NCBI GenBank assembly: GCA_021108255.1
Contig: JAIORG010000065.1
Coordinates: 1-43,452, forward strand
Length of the DNA stretch: 43,452 nucleotides
From: Anaerolineales bacterium
GTDB lineage: Bacteria > Chloroflexota > Anaerolineae > Anaerolineales > UBA11858
Reading direction: 5' to 3'
Part shown: piece after piece, positions 25,065 to 33,859 of the stretch
Numbering within the stretch: the stretch's first letter is position 1
Layout of the letters: every line of letters begins with the position of its first letter
Notes under the pieces: model-generated
Told to the model about the DNA's origin: nothing
Database searches by the model: none
Seen by the model: only the letters and a program-made list of their open reading frames with translations
Made by a program: the position numbers and the translations under genes

Positions 25065-27149
25065 ATGAAGAATAATAAGTGGTTAGGACGGTTCCAATTT
25101 CAAATAATGTTAACCTTAATCGCTGTAGTGGTGATTATCGCGACAGCAGTTGGTTTCCCGGCTGTATGGGTGATTCAGTCTCAGCTGAATCAGCAAGCAT
25201 GGACGCAAATTTATCAGGGAGAAAAAACCACCCAGGCTCTTTATCAGGCACAGCAAAACCAGATAAATAATTTAGCTTTACTAACAGCCCAGCGTCCGAC
25301 AATTCAAGAGCTGTTTGTCAATGGTGATCAGGATGACTTACTTGATTATCTAAAGATCTTACAAAACGGCACATTGCTTGATCTGATTGCTATCTGTGAT
25401 CCTGAACAAGATGCAGCAACATCGACGTTTCTTCTTCCCCGGGAAACTCTCTGCCATGATTTCCTCTCTCCTGGTTTTCATGCAGTCTCCCAAGGCGAGG
25501 TTACACAATTGTGGCTTTCATCTGCAAATCCAATTCCGGGTTGGAAAAAGGATGTGATCGTTGGGATCATGATTGATGGTGAGTTCTTGCTGGACATGAA
25601 GGAGAAAACAGGTTTAGATCATATTGTTTGGGTTGGCAATAACCTGATAGCAAACAGTATTTCACCAGGAGAAATTCCCCTTGTCAGAAGTGACCTGGAG
25701 AATGTCCCTGCACCCATCCAGGAGATTGAGAAAGGTTACAGTTTTAATTACACTGGAACTCCTTATATATCCACCCAGTTTCAGCTTGCGGAGAGCGATT
25801 TTACCCGAGCTGAAATCATGTTGAGCATTTCTGATATTCAGAATACCCAGATTAAACTGCTCAGAATATTATTATTAAGCATAGCTGCCATTGCTGTAGT
25901 TGTGTCGTTGATCGGAGTTCTTATTGCCAGGCAAATTAGTAGGCCCCTGGTCCAGCTTGCTGACATTGCAGACGATTTTAGTCAGGATAATCTTTCGGAG
26001 GCAGTTGAGATCAATACTTCAGTTTGGGAAATTTCACAGGTGGCCAATGCCTTGGAAAATGCCCGGAGAGATTTGTTAGAAACAATGACCTATTTGCGCC
26101 TGGAAAAAAAATGGGTCGAACATTTGTTGGCTTCAATTGTTGAAGGGATCGTAACCCTGGATTCAGCGAATATGGTTACCTTTTTTAGTCCGGGAGCAGA
26201 AAAGATCACTGGCTGGGAGAGCAGGGATATCCTGAATCGTGATTGTGATTTAGTCTTCCTGCTGCCGGAGTCGAGTTTGACATTTAGCCAGGTTATACCC
26301 AAACCAGGACAACGCCAGAATATCGATGTTGTTTTGGCGGATGGAAAAAATGCAACCCTGGCGGTAACCGGTGCGGAATTAACCCCGGTAGAAATGGGCG
26401 ATGACCAGGTGGCGCTGGTTTTTCGTGATATTAGCGATGAATATGCGATACATAGATTATTGGGTATCTTTATCTCTAATATTGCCCATGAATTTAAGAC
26501 CCCCCTATCTGCCCTCTTGGCATCCATTGAACTTCTCCATGACACAGCCCAAGATCTTTCGGGGGAAGAGCTCCAGGAATTATTGTCCTCCCTCCACCTG
26601 GGGATCGTCAGTTTGCAGACTTTTGTAGATAACCTTCTCGAAAGCGCAAGCATTGAAGCGGGACAATTCAAAGTATCTCCCCGCCGGGCTGATCTGGGGA
26701 AAATCATTGCCTCAGCCGTTTCCACAATGCAGCCATTGATGAAGAAATATAACCAGTCTTTGAATGTGGATCTCCCAGCAGAAAAACTTATCGTTAGGGC
26801 GGATCAACGCAGGATCGTCCAGGTATTGGTTAACCTCTTATCGAACGCGATCAAATATGGACCCGATCAGGGGAAAATCACGATCAAAGTAGAAAAAAAG
26901 GGTAAATGGGTTAAAGTGAAAGTCATTGACCAGGGTCCTGGAATTCCTGTTAATCAGAGGAATTTTATATTTCAGCGTTTTGTGAGGTTAGACTCAGCTG
27001 AAAGCTATTCGGATGTAGGCGCAGGGCTGGGACTCTCGGTGGTAAAAGAAATCATTAAAGCTCACGGCGGAGAAGTTCAAGTAGAGAATCAGTCTCAAGG
27101 GGGGGCAGTTTTTTCCTTGACTCTTCCCCTTTACAAGGAAGGCGATTGA
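25065..27149 (+). CDS. Sensor histidine kinase (PhoR-like architecture)
   Basis: A 694-residue membrane kinase. TM1 is at about 11-33, an extracytoplasmic sensor region at 34-262 and TM2 at about 264-287, then HAMP (about 285-340) and PAS (about 350-455, GIVTLDSANMVTFFSPGAE). HisKA has the phospho-accepting H475 in NIAHEFKTPLSALLA, and HATPase follows with N box QVLVNLLSNAIKYGP, G1 VIDQGPGIP and GAGLGLSVVKEI. HAMP-PAS-HisKA-HATPase is the layout of PhoR-type kinases. The response regulator gene starts 3 bases after the stop. It lies convergent with the pst operon 8.8 kb away, so phosphate sensing is plausible but unproven; its large periplasmic domain suggests it senses something outside directly. 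Confidence 0.93.
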   Translation: MKNNKWLGRFQFQIMLTLIAVVVIIATAVGFPAVWVIQSQLNQQAWTQIYQGEKTTQALYQAQQNQINNLALLTAQRPTIQELFVNGDQDDLLDYLKILQNGTLLDLIAICDPEQDAATSTFLLPRETLCHDFLSPGFHAVSQGEVTQLWLSSANPIPGWKKDVIVGIMIDGEFLLDMKEKTGLDHIVWVGNNLIANSISPGEIPLVRSDLENVPAPIQEIEKGYSFNYTGTPYISTQFQLAESDFTRAEIMLSISDIQNTQIKLLRILLLSIAAIAVVVSLIGVLIARQISRPLVQLADIADDFSQDNLSEAVEINTSVWEISQVANALENARRDLLETMTYLRLEKKWVEHLLASIVEGIVTLDSANMVTFFSPGAEKITGWESRDILNRDCDLVFLLPESSLTFSQVIPKPGQRQNIDVVLADGKNATLAVTGAELTPVEMGDDQVALVFRDISDEYAIHRLLGIFISNIAHEFKTPLSALLASIELLHDTAQDLSGEELQELLSSLHLGIVSLQTFVDNLLESASIEAGQFKVSPRRADLGKIIASAVSTMQPLMKKYNQSLNVDLPAEKLIVRADQRRIVQVLVNLLSNAIKYGPDQGKITIKVEKKGKWVKVKVIDQGPGIPVNQRNFIFQRFVRLDSAESYSDVGAGLGLSVVKEIIKAHGGEVQVENQSQGGAVFSLTLPLYKEGD

Positions 27150-27152
27150 AAA

Positions 27153-27839
27153 ATGAAAGCGCTGATTGTTGATGATGATCGAGTTCTTGCTGATGTGGTA
27201 GCTTTTACATTGCGGAGAGAAGGGTTTGATATTGTTTTTGCCTATGATGGGGAATCAGCGCTTCAGCAGTGGTCCAGGGAAACTCCTGATATTGTTGTCC
27301 TGGATGTCAACATGCCAAAACTGGATGGATTTCAGGTCTGTAAAAAAATCCGCCAGGAGTCGGATGTACCAATAATTTTATTGACGGTGAGAGGTGAAGA
27401 AGATGACATCGTCGAAGGTTTAAAAATTGGCGCTGATGATTATATTGTTAAACCATTCAGCCCCAGGCAGCTTATCGCCCGGGTAAATGCGGTATTAAGA
27501 AGAGCGGGTCATCGAACCGATCTTTCCGTGCGCCAAATAGGAGAATTGACCTATGAGGGTTCAAGAAGAGAGGTCACGATCGATAATCAAACCCCAATTA
27601 CTCTTGCTCCGCTTGAAGATCGATTATTCCAATATTTACTGATCAATGCTGGACACGTGATGACTAAGGAAATAATAATCGGGCATGTCTGGGGACCGAT
27701 GGGGGGAGATCACGATATGTTGAGACAGATGATCCATCGATTACGAAGCAAAATTGAAAACGACTCCTCGAATCCGAAATATCTGATAACTGTACCTGGT
27801 TTAGGATATGGATTGATGATTGATTCAGACAAGACTTAG
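27153..27839 (+). CDS. OmpR/PhoB-family response regulator
   Basis: A 228-residue DNA-binding regulator. The receiver domain has the acidic pocket D7-D9, phospho-acceptor D51 in VVLDVNMPKLDG, T78 in LLTVR and K100 in YIVKPF. The C-terminal winged helix (about 128-225) ends with MIHRLRSKIENDSSNPKYLI, the recognition-helix region of the OmpR class. It is the partner of the kinase encoded 3 bases upstream. OmpR/PhoB proteins bind tandem direct repeats of about 11 bases, matching the repeat array upstream of the pst operon. That makes it the best candidate for its regulator in this window. Confidence 0.94.
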   Translation: MKALIVDDDRVLADVVAFTLRREGFDIVFAYDGESALQQWSRETPDIVVLDVNMPKLDGFQVCKKIRQESDVPIILLTVRGEEDDIVEGLKIGADDYIVKPFSPRQLIARVNAVLRRAGHRTDLSVRQIGELTYEGSRREVTIDNQTPITLAPLEDRLFQYLLINAGHVMTKEIIIGHVWGPMGGDHDMLRQMIHRLRSKIENDSSNPKYLITVPGLGYGLMIDSDKT

Positions 27840-28069
27840 ACGTTAGTTTAGGTAAAGGTAACAAAAGATTGATTTGATAGTTAATGCCAGCTGGGGGAGA
27901 ACGAAAAAATTATTGTGCAATTGGTGCAGCTTTCTTCGTCAAGTCTTAAGTTTAGAACAACTTTTTGCGCCTGGAGCTTTTTTCTCCGCTGTTTTGTTAT
28001 GATCCTGACATCAACAGAGAAAAACAGATAGTCTATTCCTCAATAAACCCTGGGTAATGATCAAATAGG

Positions 28070-28906
28070 TCAGAGATCTGTTTTCGGTTTGACGATCAGA
28101 ATTGATCGGTCAATTTGAGTTACGATCTTACGGGCTATATTGTCCAGTAAAAACTTCCGCCAACCAACAGGAATCTGGGCGCCGATGACGACCAGATCAT
28201 ACTCGCCTTTCCTGGCTTCTTCCAGGATCTCATCCACAACCAATCCATGACGGATCTTGGGGTCTGTGTGAACACCAGCCTGTTTTAGTTCCTCTATATC
28301 CCGCTCAAGCAGTTCGCCTTCTGGTGTATGGGCGTTGATTAATTCATCAGCATTTGATCGTAATTGTTCTCCCTGGATTCCGGGTCCTGCGCTAATTTGG
28401 GACATAACGTGTAGGATCGTGATTTGCTCCTCCCCTTCAATTAGGTTTGCCAATCGCGCTGTAAAATCCCTGGTTGATTGGGCGAATTCAGATCCACTAT
28501 CACAGAGCAATAAACGTTTAACTTTGGGTGCCTTCTCCCTGACAATAAGAGTAGAACAAGGAACTCCCTCAACAATCTGGGAAAAGTTTGACCCCGGGGA
28601 AAGACAATCGGACCTTGGAGAAGACAAGCATCCGAGTATTAATAATTCATATTCTCCGGATTTCGTTTCTTTAAGTATCTCTTTTACAGAATTGCCGATC
28701 CGGACTTTCTTTAGCAGTTTATTTGTTCCCAATCGATCTTGGATTTCAGCGAGGATGATTTCCGCATTTTGGAGCGCCTCGCCCTGTTTTTTGGGTATAA
28801 CCATCATGATGGTTGATTCTACGTTGGATTTAGCGATGATTTGAGCACTGTATTGGAGTACTCCCTCATCATGGGGGGAATTATTGATGATAATCAAAGT
28901 ACGCAT
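28070..28906 (-). CDS. Universal stress protein with two tandem USP domains
   Basis: A 278-residue cytoplasmic protein made of two UspA-like domains (about 1-135 and 140-276). Each has an alternating beta-alpha pattern and the ending strand PCSTLIVR or RSILIVKP. The usual nucleotide-binding motif G-x2-G-x9-G-S/T is blurred in both copies: the first has GCLSS..GSN, the second GAQIPVGWR without the Ser/Thr. ATP binding is doubtful. It is the last gene of the pst operon, 19 bases after the Na/Pi-like gene. Co-regulation with phosphate starvation is the straightforward reading; its biochemical role is unknown. Confidence 0.88.
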   Translation of the reverse strand: MRTLIIINNSPHDEGVLQYSAQIIAKSNVESTIMMVIPKKQGEALQNAEIILAEIQDRLGTNKLLKKVRIGNSVKEILKETKSGEYELLILGCLSSPRSDCLSPGSNFSQIVEGVPCSTLIVREKAPKVKRLLLCDSGSEFAQSTRDFTARLANLIEGEEQITILHVMSQISAGPGIQGEQLRSNADELINAHTPEGELLERDIEELKQAGVHTDPKIRHGLVVDEILEEARKGEYDLVVIGAQIPVGWRKFLLDNIARKIVTQIDRSILIVKPKTDL

Positions 28907-28925
28907 GGAAAATTCGCCTCGTATT

Positions 28926-30104
28926 TTAGATCAAGACAAGTAGGATAGGTATTAAAAATATGGTAAATAGAAAGACTGCCAGATTCCGATTATTCTCAGT
29001 AACCCAAGCTACGAAATTCAGGATCATCCTTTGATAGCGCGGATAAAAGAAGATTAGAATGATCATAGAGACCAGGGTGATGGTTAGCATCTCAACAAAA
29101 ACAATTGTAAAGGCAGGGGGATTACCAAGCAAGACAGCCGCTAGCAAGGTGTCAATGAAGGTGGTGATGTTAGCACCCATAATATAGGGTAACACGTTTT
29201 CGCGGCGTATGAAACCGCGGTTGCTCAGTGGAACGAGGATGCTTAACGAGACGCTGACAGACATCGAAATTAAGGTGATGAGAGCTCCGAACAAAAACAT
29301 TACAACCGGGCGATATACAAGGCGTGAAGCCCATCCCACCTGGCTTTCTTTGATTGCCATTTGGGGAAGACACTTATCGAATAGACTAAAACTGAAGTAG
29401 ATAATCCCCAGTCCAATAAAGAAAACGACCCACTGAGGAAAAACCCCTGAGATAAAATCTGTTATCGGGCCAACCAGGAGATCGGTTGTAGAGTGAAGTA
29501 AGGCGCCACGGTTGAATTGAATTCTGTCAAGTTGTCCTGTTTGGAGGAGGAAGATTCCCAGGAAGAACGCCGGTATATATGTTGACCCTGTGATACTCAA
29601 GGACAACAATCCCATGCTCAGGCTGGTTGCACGATTGCGGCCCCGAAGCACGTACAGGAAACCGATCAAGAGCACGATGAAGCTGGCACCTAATCGGCTG
29701 CCAGTAATCATCGCAAAGGCGCCTAATTTACTGACCACTCCGCTGTCGAAAAATGCCAGGGCCGCGGCTGCGACTGGAGAGCCACTCATGATAATGTAGG
29801 CAAATAACCAACCGAACCCGAGACTGTTGGCGGCATTAGTGACCTGGAAGGTGCCCTGGATCAGCGGAGTCAACACACGTGCCCCGTCTTTTAGAAGCAT
29901 GATGGCCAGGATGAACAGGTAAATGCTGATGATAAATAAGCCGATTTTATCGATGCGAACTTTAGACCACCAAGCCTTTTTTGTTTCAACTAAGGTGTGA
30001 GATTCTGGTATCGACAATGACCCTTCCACTCTACTCAGTAGTATGGGATTTGGAGGGGGTTGAGGTTGATTGTTGTTCAGGTCAGGATCAGAGGTTTTTT
30101 GCAT
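28926..30104 (-). CDS. Na/Pi-cotransporter-like (PNaS family) membrane protein
   Basis: A 392-residue protein starting at ATG 30102-30104; 55 hydrophilic residues with many Pro and Asn precede the first helix (about 53-75). About eight hydrophobic helices follow, in two related halves. The second half has MGANITTFIDTLLAAVLLGN, the GAN-I-x-T motif of sodium/phosphate symporters. In the first half the usual QSSS motif is not present; MSGSPVAAAALAFFDSG may be its divergent counterpart, and ITGSRLGASFIVLLIG is the corresponding GxNxG segment. It probably moves phosphate or a related anion but could be altered in substrate. It is cotranscribed with pstSCAB and the sulfate-binding-like gene. Confidence 0.78.
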   Translation of the reverse strand: MQKTSDPDLNNNQPQPPPNPILLSRVEGSLSIPESHTLVETKKAWWSKVRIDKIGLFIISIYLFILAIMLLKDGARVLTPLIQGTFQVTNAANSLGFGWLFAYIIMSGSPVAAAALAFFDSGVVSKLGAFAMITGSRLGASFIVLLIGFLYVLRGRNRATSLSMGLLSLSITGSTYIPAFFLGIFLLQTGQLDRIQFNRGALLHSTTDLLVGPITDFISGVFPQWVVFFIGLGIIYFSFSLFDKCLPQMAIKESQVGWASRLVYRPVVMFLFGALITLISMSVSVSLSILVPLSNRGFIRRENVLPYIMGANITTFIDTLLAAVLLGNPPAFTIVFVEMLTITLVSMIILIFFYPRYQRMILNFVAWVTENNRNLAVFLFTIFLIPILLVLI

Positions 30105-30108
30105 TTCT

Positions 30109-31164
30109 TTATTCCCAATTAATAATTGAAGATTCTTCATCCAGTGAAAGTGCTGGTAATATTTCCTTATCCCAAAATGGTTTAAGCAATTGAGAATAGG
30201 CGATGGCCCAACCACCCAAATCCTTAGTGGTGAAAGTATTGATCCGGGGGGATTGCCCTGATCCTTCGGGTGAAGCCGGCCGCAGGTGGTAGTGGGCAAA
30301 AATCGCTTGGCCTTGAGTGCTGGAGAGGAAATCCAGGAAGGCTTGCGCTGCATCCTGTTCCGAGCGGGTGATATTTTCGTTTATGGCTACAGCCGCTGGT
30401 TGAGTAAGAATGGTGGGAGAAGGAACCACAACATCCAGGGCAACTCCGCGATCCTGAGCTAACAGCGCATCTTGTTCATAAGTAATCAGCGCATCTCCGG
30501 CACCCAATTCGAACAGGGTGAGGGTGGCCCTGGCGGAAGGAGCCATCAGCTTAACGTTATGCCAGATTTCCTGCAATTGCTTCAGGGAAGCGGACTCATC
30601 CCCTGTTTCCAAGTATATGTTGCCATACACGGCAATTAAACTCCATTCTCCAGCTCCCGAACTGCTCGGGTCTGCATGAAGCAAAATTAGATCTGGCTGA
30701 CTGAGATCAGAAAAATCCTCGATCCCGGCTGGATTGCCCGGTCGGGTGACGATCACGACTGGAGAAGTCCCGAAGAACAGGGGTTGAACGTCATCTTCTA
30801 TCAGGTGACCAATTTTTAACCAGTTGATGTGATTTTCGTTGCTGAAAATAGCCACATCAGCAGGAGCTCCCAGGTTTATTTGTCCGGCAAGTGTGCCAGA
30901 TGGACCAAACACACCTTTGATTATTAAGTCCGTATCGGTGGTCGATTCCCAGGACTGCTCGAAGGCGGGGAAAATACCCTGGGTAAAGACTTCCTCCTGG
31001 GTGCTGAAGGCATAAACGATCAATTGGACTGGGGAGTTGCCATCGATTCCATATACTTGCCATCCATAATAGGCTGTTGAAGCAATGAACAGGAAGCCTA
31101 GAAGCCCAGCCCCGATTTTTCTCCAATGTGATCTGATTACTTTCTGAATTTGTGTCATTGACAT
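30109..31164 (-). CDS. Membrane-anchored sulfate-binding-protein-like solute-binding protein
   Basis: A 351-residue protein. The ATG at 31162-31164 is taken because the only longer start is a TTG inside pstB; an ATG two codons on is also possible. A single helix (about 18-36) anchors it, and there is no lipobox. The rest follows the Sbp/CysP (sulfate or thiosulfate) binding-protein pattern: GPSGTLAGQ, PADVAIFSN, VVIVTRPGNPAGIEDFSDL, DPSSSGAGEWSLIAVYG, GDALITYEQDALL, VVVPSPTILTQPAAV, FLSSTQGQAIFAHYHLRP and a final TTKDLGGWA. Sbp proteins bind oxyanions through backbone and Ser/Thr contacts, so phosphate or a look-alike anion is possible. Its place directly after pstB, with no sulfate permease, is unusual. 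Confidence 0.8.
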   Translation of the reverse strand: MSMTQIQKVIRSHWRKIGAGLLGFLFIASTAYYGWQVYGIDGNSPVQLIVYAFSTQEEVFTQGIFPAFEQSWESTTDTDLIIKGVFGPSGTLAGQINLGAPADVAIFSNENHINWLKIGHLIEDDVQPLFFGTSPVVIVTRPGNPAGIEDFSDLSQPDLILLHADPSSSGAGEWSLIAVYGNIYLETGDESASLKQLQEIWHNVKLMAPSARATLTLFELGAGDALITYEQDALLAQDRGVALDVVVPSPTILTQPAAVAINENITRSEQDAAQAFLDFLSSTQGQAIFAHYHLRPASPEGSGQSPRINTFTTKDLGGWAIAYSQLLKPFWDKEILPALSLDEESSIINWE

Positions 31165-31171
31165 CGTATAC

Positions 31172-31972
31172 CTATCCAATCTTGCCCATCAAATAAGCCT
31201 GTGTTCGCGAGTCTTTTGGATTTTTAAATAATTCCTTAGCCGGGCCGCATTCAACTAACTCACCCATCCAGAGAAAGATCACATAATCTGCCATGCGGCT
31301 GGCTTGGCGAAGCAGATGGGTGACGATTACGATGGTAGTATTTTCCTTTAAAGTGATTAGCTGTTCTTCTATCCCTTGTGCGGAGATTGGATCCAGCGCT
31401 GAAGTTGGTTCATCACATAACAAGATCTCCGGCTCCACAGCCAGGGCTCGAGCCAAACACAATCGTTGCTGCTGTCCGGTGGAGAGCGCCGAAGCTGGCG
31501 CCTTGAGACGGTCTTTGACTTCTTCCCACAAACCGGCAGTTCTTAAATAATGTTCCACCTTGCGGTCCAGGTTGCGTCCATTCCCTTTATCTAGCACATC
31601 TAAGCCATGGATCCGGCGGCCATACGCCACGTTTTCGTAGATCGAGAGGGGAAGCGGATACGGTTTGGGAGCCAACAATCCCACTCGAGTGCGCAACTCG
31701 TTTAGATCCATAACTCGGTCATAGATATCCACTTCGTTTAACCACACTTGTCCTTTGACCCGGATTCCTTCTCCTTCCTCAAGAAGCCGATTCAGGCTCC
31801 GTAATAAGGTTGTTTTCCCGCACCCTGAAGGACCAATGATGGCAGTGATACCGAAAGTGGGAATTTCTGCATAGATCCCCCGCAGCGCATGATTGGTTTC
31901 GTACCAGACGTTTAGATCCTGGATCCGCAGATGGGGTGATGAGTGAGTGTTAAGAGGTAAAGCTTGGCTCAT
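31172..31972 (-). CDS. pstB: Phosphate ABC transporter ATP-binding protein PstB (variant)
   Basis: A 266-residue ATPase. Walker A GPSGCGKT (47-54) and Walker B LLCDEPTSALDP (D187-E188 region) are intact and H219 sits in IVIVTHLLRQASRMADYVIF. SIYENVAYGRRIHG and GELVECGPAKELFKNP are typical PstB segments. Two deviations are visible: the signature is LSTGQQQR where LSGGQQQR is usual, and the Q-loop reads VGLLAPKPYPLP, so P102 stands where PstB has the catalytic-coupling Gln (VFQKP). It still should power phosphate import with PstC and PstA. The gene starts 12 bases after pstA ends. Confidence 0.93.
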   Translation of the reverse strand: MSQALPLNTHSSPHLRIQDLNVWYETNHALRGIYAEIPTFGITAIIGPSGCGKTTLLRSLNRLLEEGEGIRVKGQVWLNEVDIYDRVMDLNELRTRVGLLAPKPYPLPLSIYENVAYGRRIHGLDVLDKGNGRNLDRKVEHYLRTAGLWEEVKDRLKAPASALSTGQQQRLCLARALAVEPEILLCDEPTSALDPISAQGIEEQLITLKENTTIVIVTHLLRQASRMADYVIFLWMGELVECGPAKELFKNPKDSRTQAYLMGKIG

Positions 31973-31984
31973 AGTTTCTTTTTC

Positions 31985-32836
31985 CTACCGGATGATGTTT
32001 TTTGTAAACCGCGTGGAAAGCAATCTCGACGTTATGCTCAATCCCAAGACAAGCACTATCAATACTAACGCGGCCGCGTAAGCCCGATCCTGGACAGCTG
32101 GGAACGGGGTGCCCAGTTGGAAGAACACAGCCAGCGGAAGAGAAGCGACGGGTCTGAGGAGAGAAGTAGGGAGATTGTCTGTGTAACCGGCCGTGAAAAG
32201 AACAGAGGCGGCGTCGCCGATTCCTCGACCAAAAGCCAACAAAATGGCTGTTATCAGGCCTGGCAATGTCTGCCGCACAACTACCTTAAACGCTGTCTCG
32301 AAGCGTGTAGCTCCCAGAGAATAAGAGGACTCCAGCAGCGCTTTGGGAACCATGCTGACCGCTTCCTCCATTCCACGCACCATGATAGGTAATTCCAGGA
32401 GCGACAAGACGATAATCCCTCCCAATAAAGAAGCGCGCATTCCTAAGTAAATCATCAATGTAAAACCAATAGCACCGTAGACAATGCTGGGGGTTCCCCA
32501 TAAGATGTCCAGGGAGAGACGAATCCAATTCTTGGTGAAGTGGGGTACCGGGTAGAGCTGGAGGTAGAGGGCGATGGGCAGACTGAGGATGACTGCAACT
32601 ATGGTTGCTCCTCCCGCGAGACATAATGAACCGAGGATGGCGTTGAGGATACCGCCTTCTTTGCCCAGGTAGTATCCACCTTGTGGAGCTTGAGTTAACA
32701 TTGCCAGGTCTAAGGCCGGCAGTCCGCGCCAGAGAACAGTTCCTAAGATCAGGAGTAAGCTGCCCAACACGAAGATGGTTGAGATAACCATAAGGATTTT
32801 GAAAAAGGATTCCTCTAATTTTTGTTTTATGAGCAT
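31985..32836 (-). CDS. pstA: Phosphate ABC transporter permease PstA
   Basis: A 283-residue membrane protein with six hydrophobic helices. The EAA-like coupling loop is MVPKALLESSYSLGATRFET followed by AFKVVVRQTLPGLITAILLA, which docks on PstB. The preceding segments SLPIALYL and WGTPSIVYGAIGFT are shared by PstA/PstC permeases. Within the operon it lies 12 bases downstream of pstC and 12 upstream of pstB. It forms the phosphate channel with PstC. Confidence 0.94.
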   Translation of the reverse strand: MLIKQKLEESFFKILMVISTIFVLGSLLLILGTVLWRGLPALDLAMLTQAPQGGYYLGKEGGILNAILGSLCLAGGATIVAVILSLPIALYLQLYPVPHFTKNWIRLSLDILWGTPSIVYGAIGFTLMIYLGMRASLLGGIIVLSLLELPIMVRGMEEAVSMVPKALLESSYSLGATRFETAFKVVVRQTLPGLITAILLAFGRGIGDAASVLFTAGYTDNLPTSLLRPVASLPLAVFFQLGTPFPAVQDRAYAAALVLIVLVLGLSITSRLLSTRFTKNIIR

Positions 32837-32848
32837 AGTATTTTCTGG

Positions 32849-33835
32849 TTATGAATAACTTATTCGAGCCAGTACCAAACGAGACCCGATGTTAAAGGTT
32901 AAGACAACCAGCAATAAGATCAGGGCAGCGCCGAGTAAAGCTGCATCATAAAGTGGTATTGACATCATTTCGCCGTAATTGTTGGCTATCAGCGCTGTCA
33001 GTGGATAGGCGGCATCGAAGATAGAATGCGGAATCTGAACGACATTGCCCACAACCATCAGGACAGCCATAGTTTCCCCGAAAGCGCGGGAGAATCCAAG
33101 CATAACAGCGGCTATGACTCCCGGGAATGCCCGCCGAAGAACGATACGTCTAATGGTCTGCCATCGCGATGCGCCTACTGACCAGGAAGCCTCCCTCAAA
33201 CCCAGGGGTACAGTGCGGATGACCTCCTCCGAAACCGCGATGATGATTGGAAAGACCATCACTGCCAGGACAATCCCTCCGGCCAACACCCCGTATCCAG
33301 TTGGATTGCTGGTTTGAAAGAGTGGTGAAAAACCCAGCCAACGATCCGCGGAAGGCATAACTACTTTTTGAATAAAGGGTACTACTGTCAGGACGCCCCA
33401 GATTCCGTATACAACAGAGGGGATGCCGGCCAGTAAATCGATCAGGGGCATGATGAATGCCCGGACTTTGGGGCGTGTGTATTCAGCTAAATAGATTGCG
33501 GTCAGTAAGGAAAGAGGCACGGAGATTATCATTGCCACCATCGTTACCCAGAGTGTTCCCATGATGAAAGGAAAAAAACCGAAGCTGCCTTGATTTGGGC
33601 GCCAGGTTGTTGAAAACAATAAGGTTGATATATTGTGTGTTGCCAGGATTGGTCTGGCCCGCAGAAAAAGAACCAGGATAAACACAGGGACAAGGATGCT
33701 CACACAGATAGCCAGGGCACGCATGGCCTTATGGGCGGCAAGGTCTTTTCGATCACGGCTTAACTTCGAAAATGATTTAGTGTGATGCCGGGAAAGTTTT
33801 TCTCTGTTTTTAAGAAACTTCGATTTTTCATTCAT
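32849..33835 (-). CDS. pstC: Phosphate ABC transporter permease PstC
   Basis: A 328-residue membrane permease with a basic cytoplasmic N-terminus of about 35 residues and then six or so helices. Family features: LLTAIYLAEYTRPKVRAF, LLAGIPSVVYGIWGV, and the coupling loop RTVPLGLREASWSVGASRWQ. FSRAFGETMAVLMVVGN is the PstC-type helix 5 segment. The ATG at 33833-33835 is the family-like start. It follows pstS by 24 bases. With PstA it makes the membrane channel for phosphate. Confidence 0.95.
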   Translation of the reverse strand: MNEKSKFLKNREKLSRHHTKSFSKLSRDRKDLAAHKAMRALAICVSILVPVFILVLFLRARPILATHNISTLLFSTTWRPNQGSFGFFPFIMGTLWVTMVAMIISVPLSLLTAIYLAEYTRPKVRAFIMPLIDLLAGIPSVVYGIWGVLTVVPFIQKVVMPSADRWLGFSPLFQTSNPTGYGVLAGGIVLAVMVFPIIIAVSEEVIRTVPLGLREASWSVGASRWQTIRRIVLRRAFPGVIAAVMLGFSRAFGETMAVLMVVGNVVQIPHSIFDAAYPLTALIANNYGEMMSIPLYDAALLGAALILLLVVLTFNIGSRLVLARISYS

Positions 33836-33859
33836 AATCTATTTGTGTTTTTTTTGTGA

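Noticed and set aside
26090-26725. A 211-codon open frame antisense to the histidine kinase
   Set aside because: It covers the PAS and HisKA coding region of a clearly conserved kinase, has no ribosome site and no recognisable domain.
27840-28069. A possible small gene, RNA or terminator between the convergent response-regulator and USP genes
   Set aside because: The only stem is a 4-bp GGAG/CTCC pair and no frame with a start and ribosome site is visible; I see nothing to support a feature.
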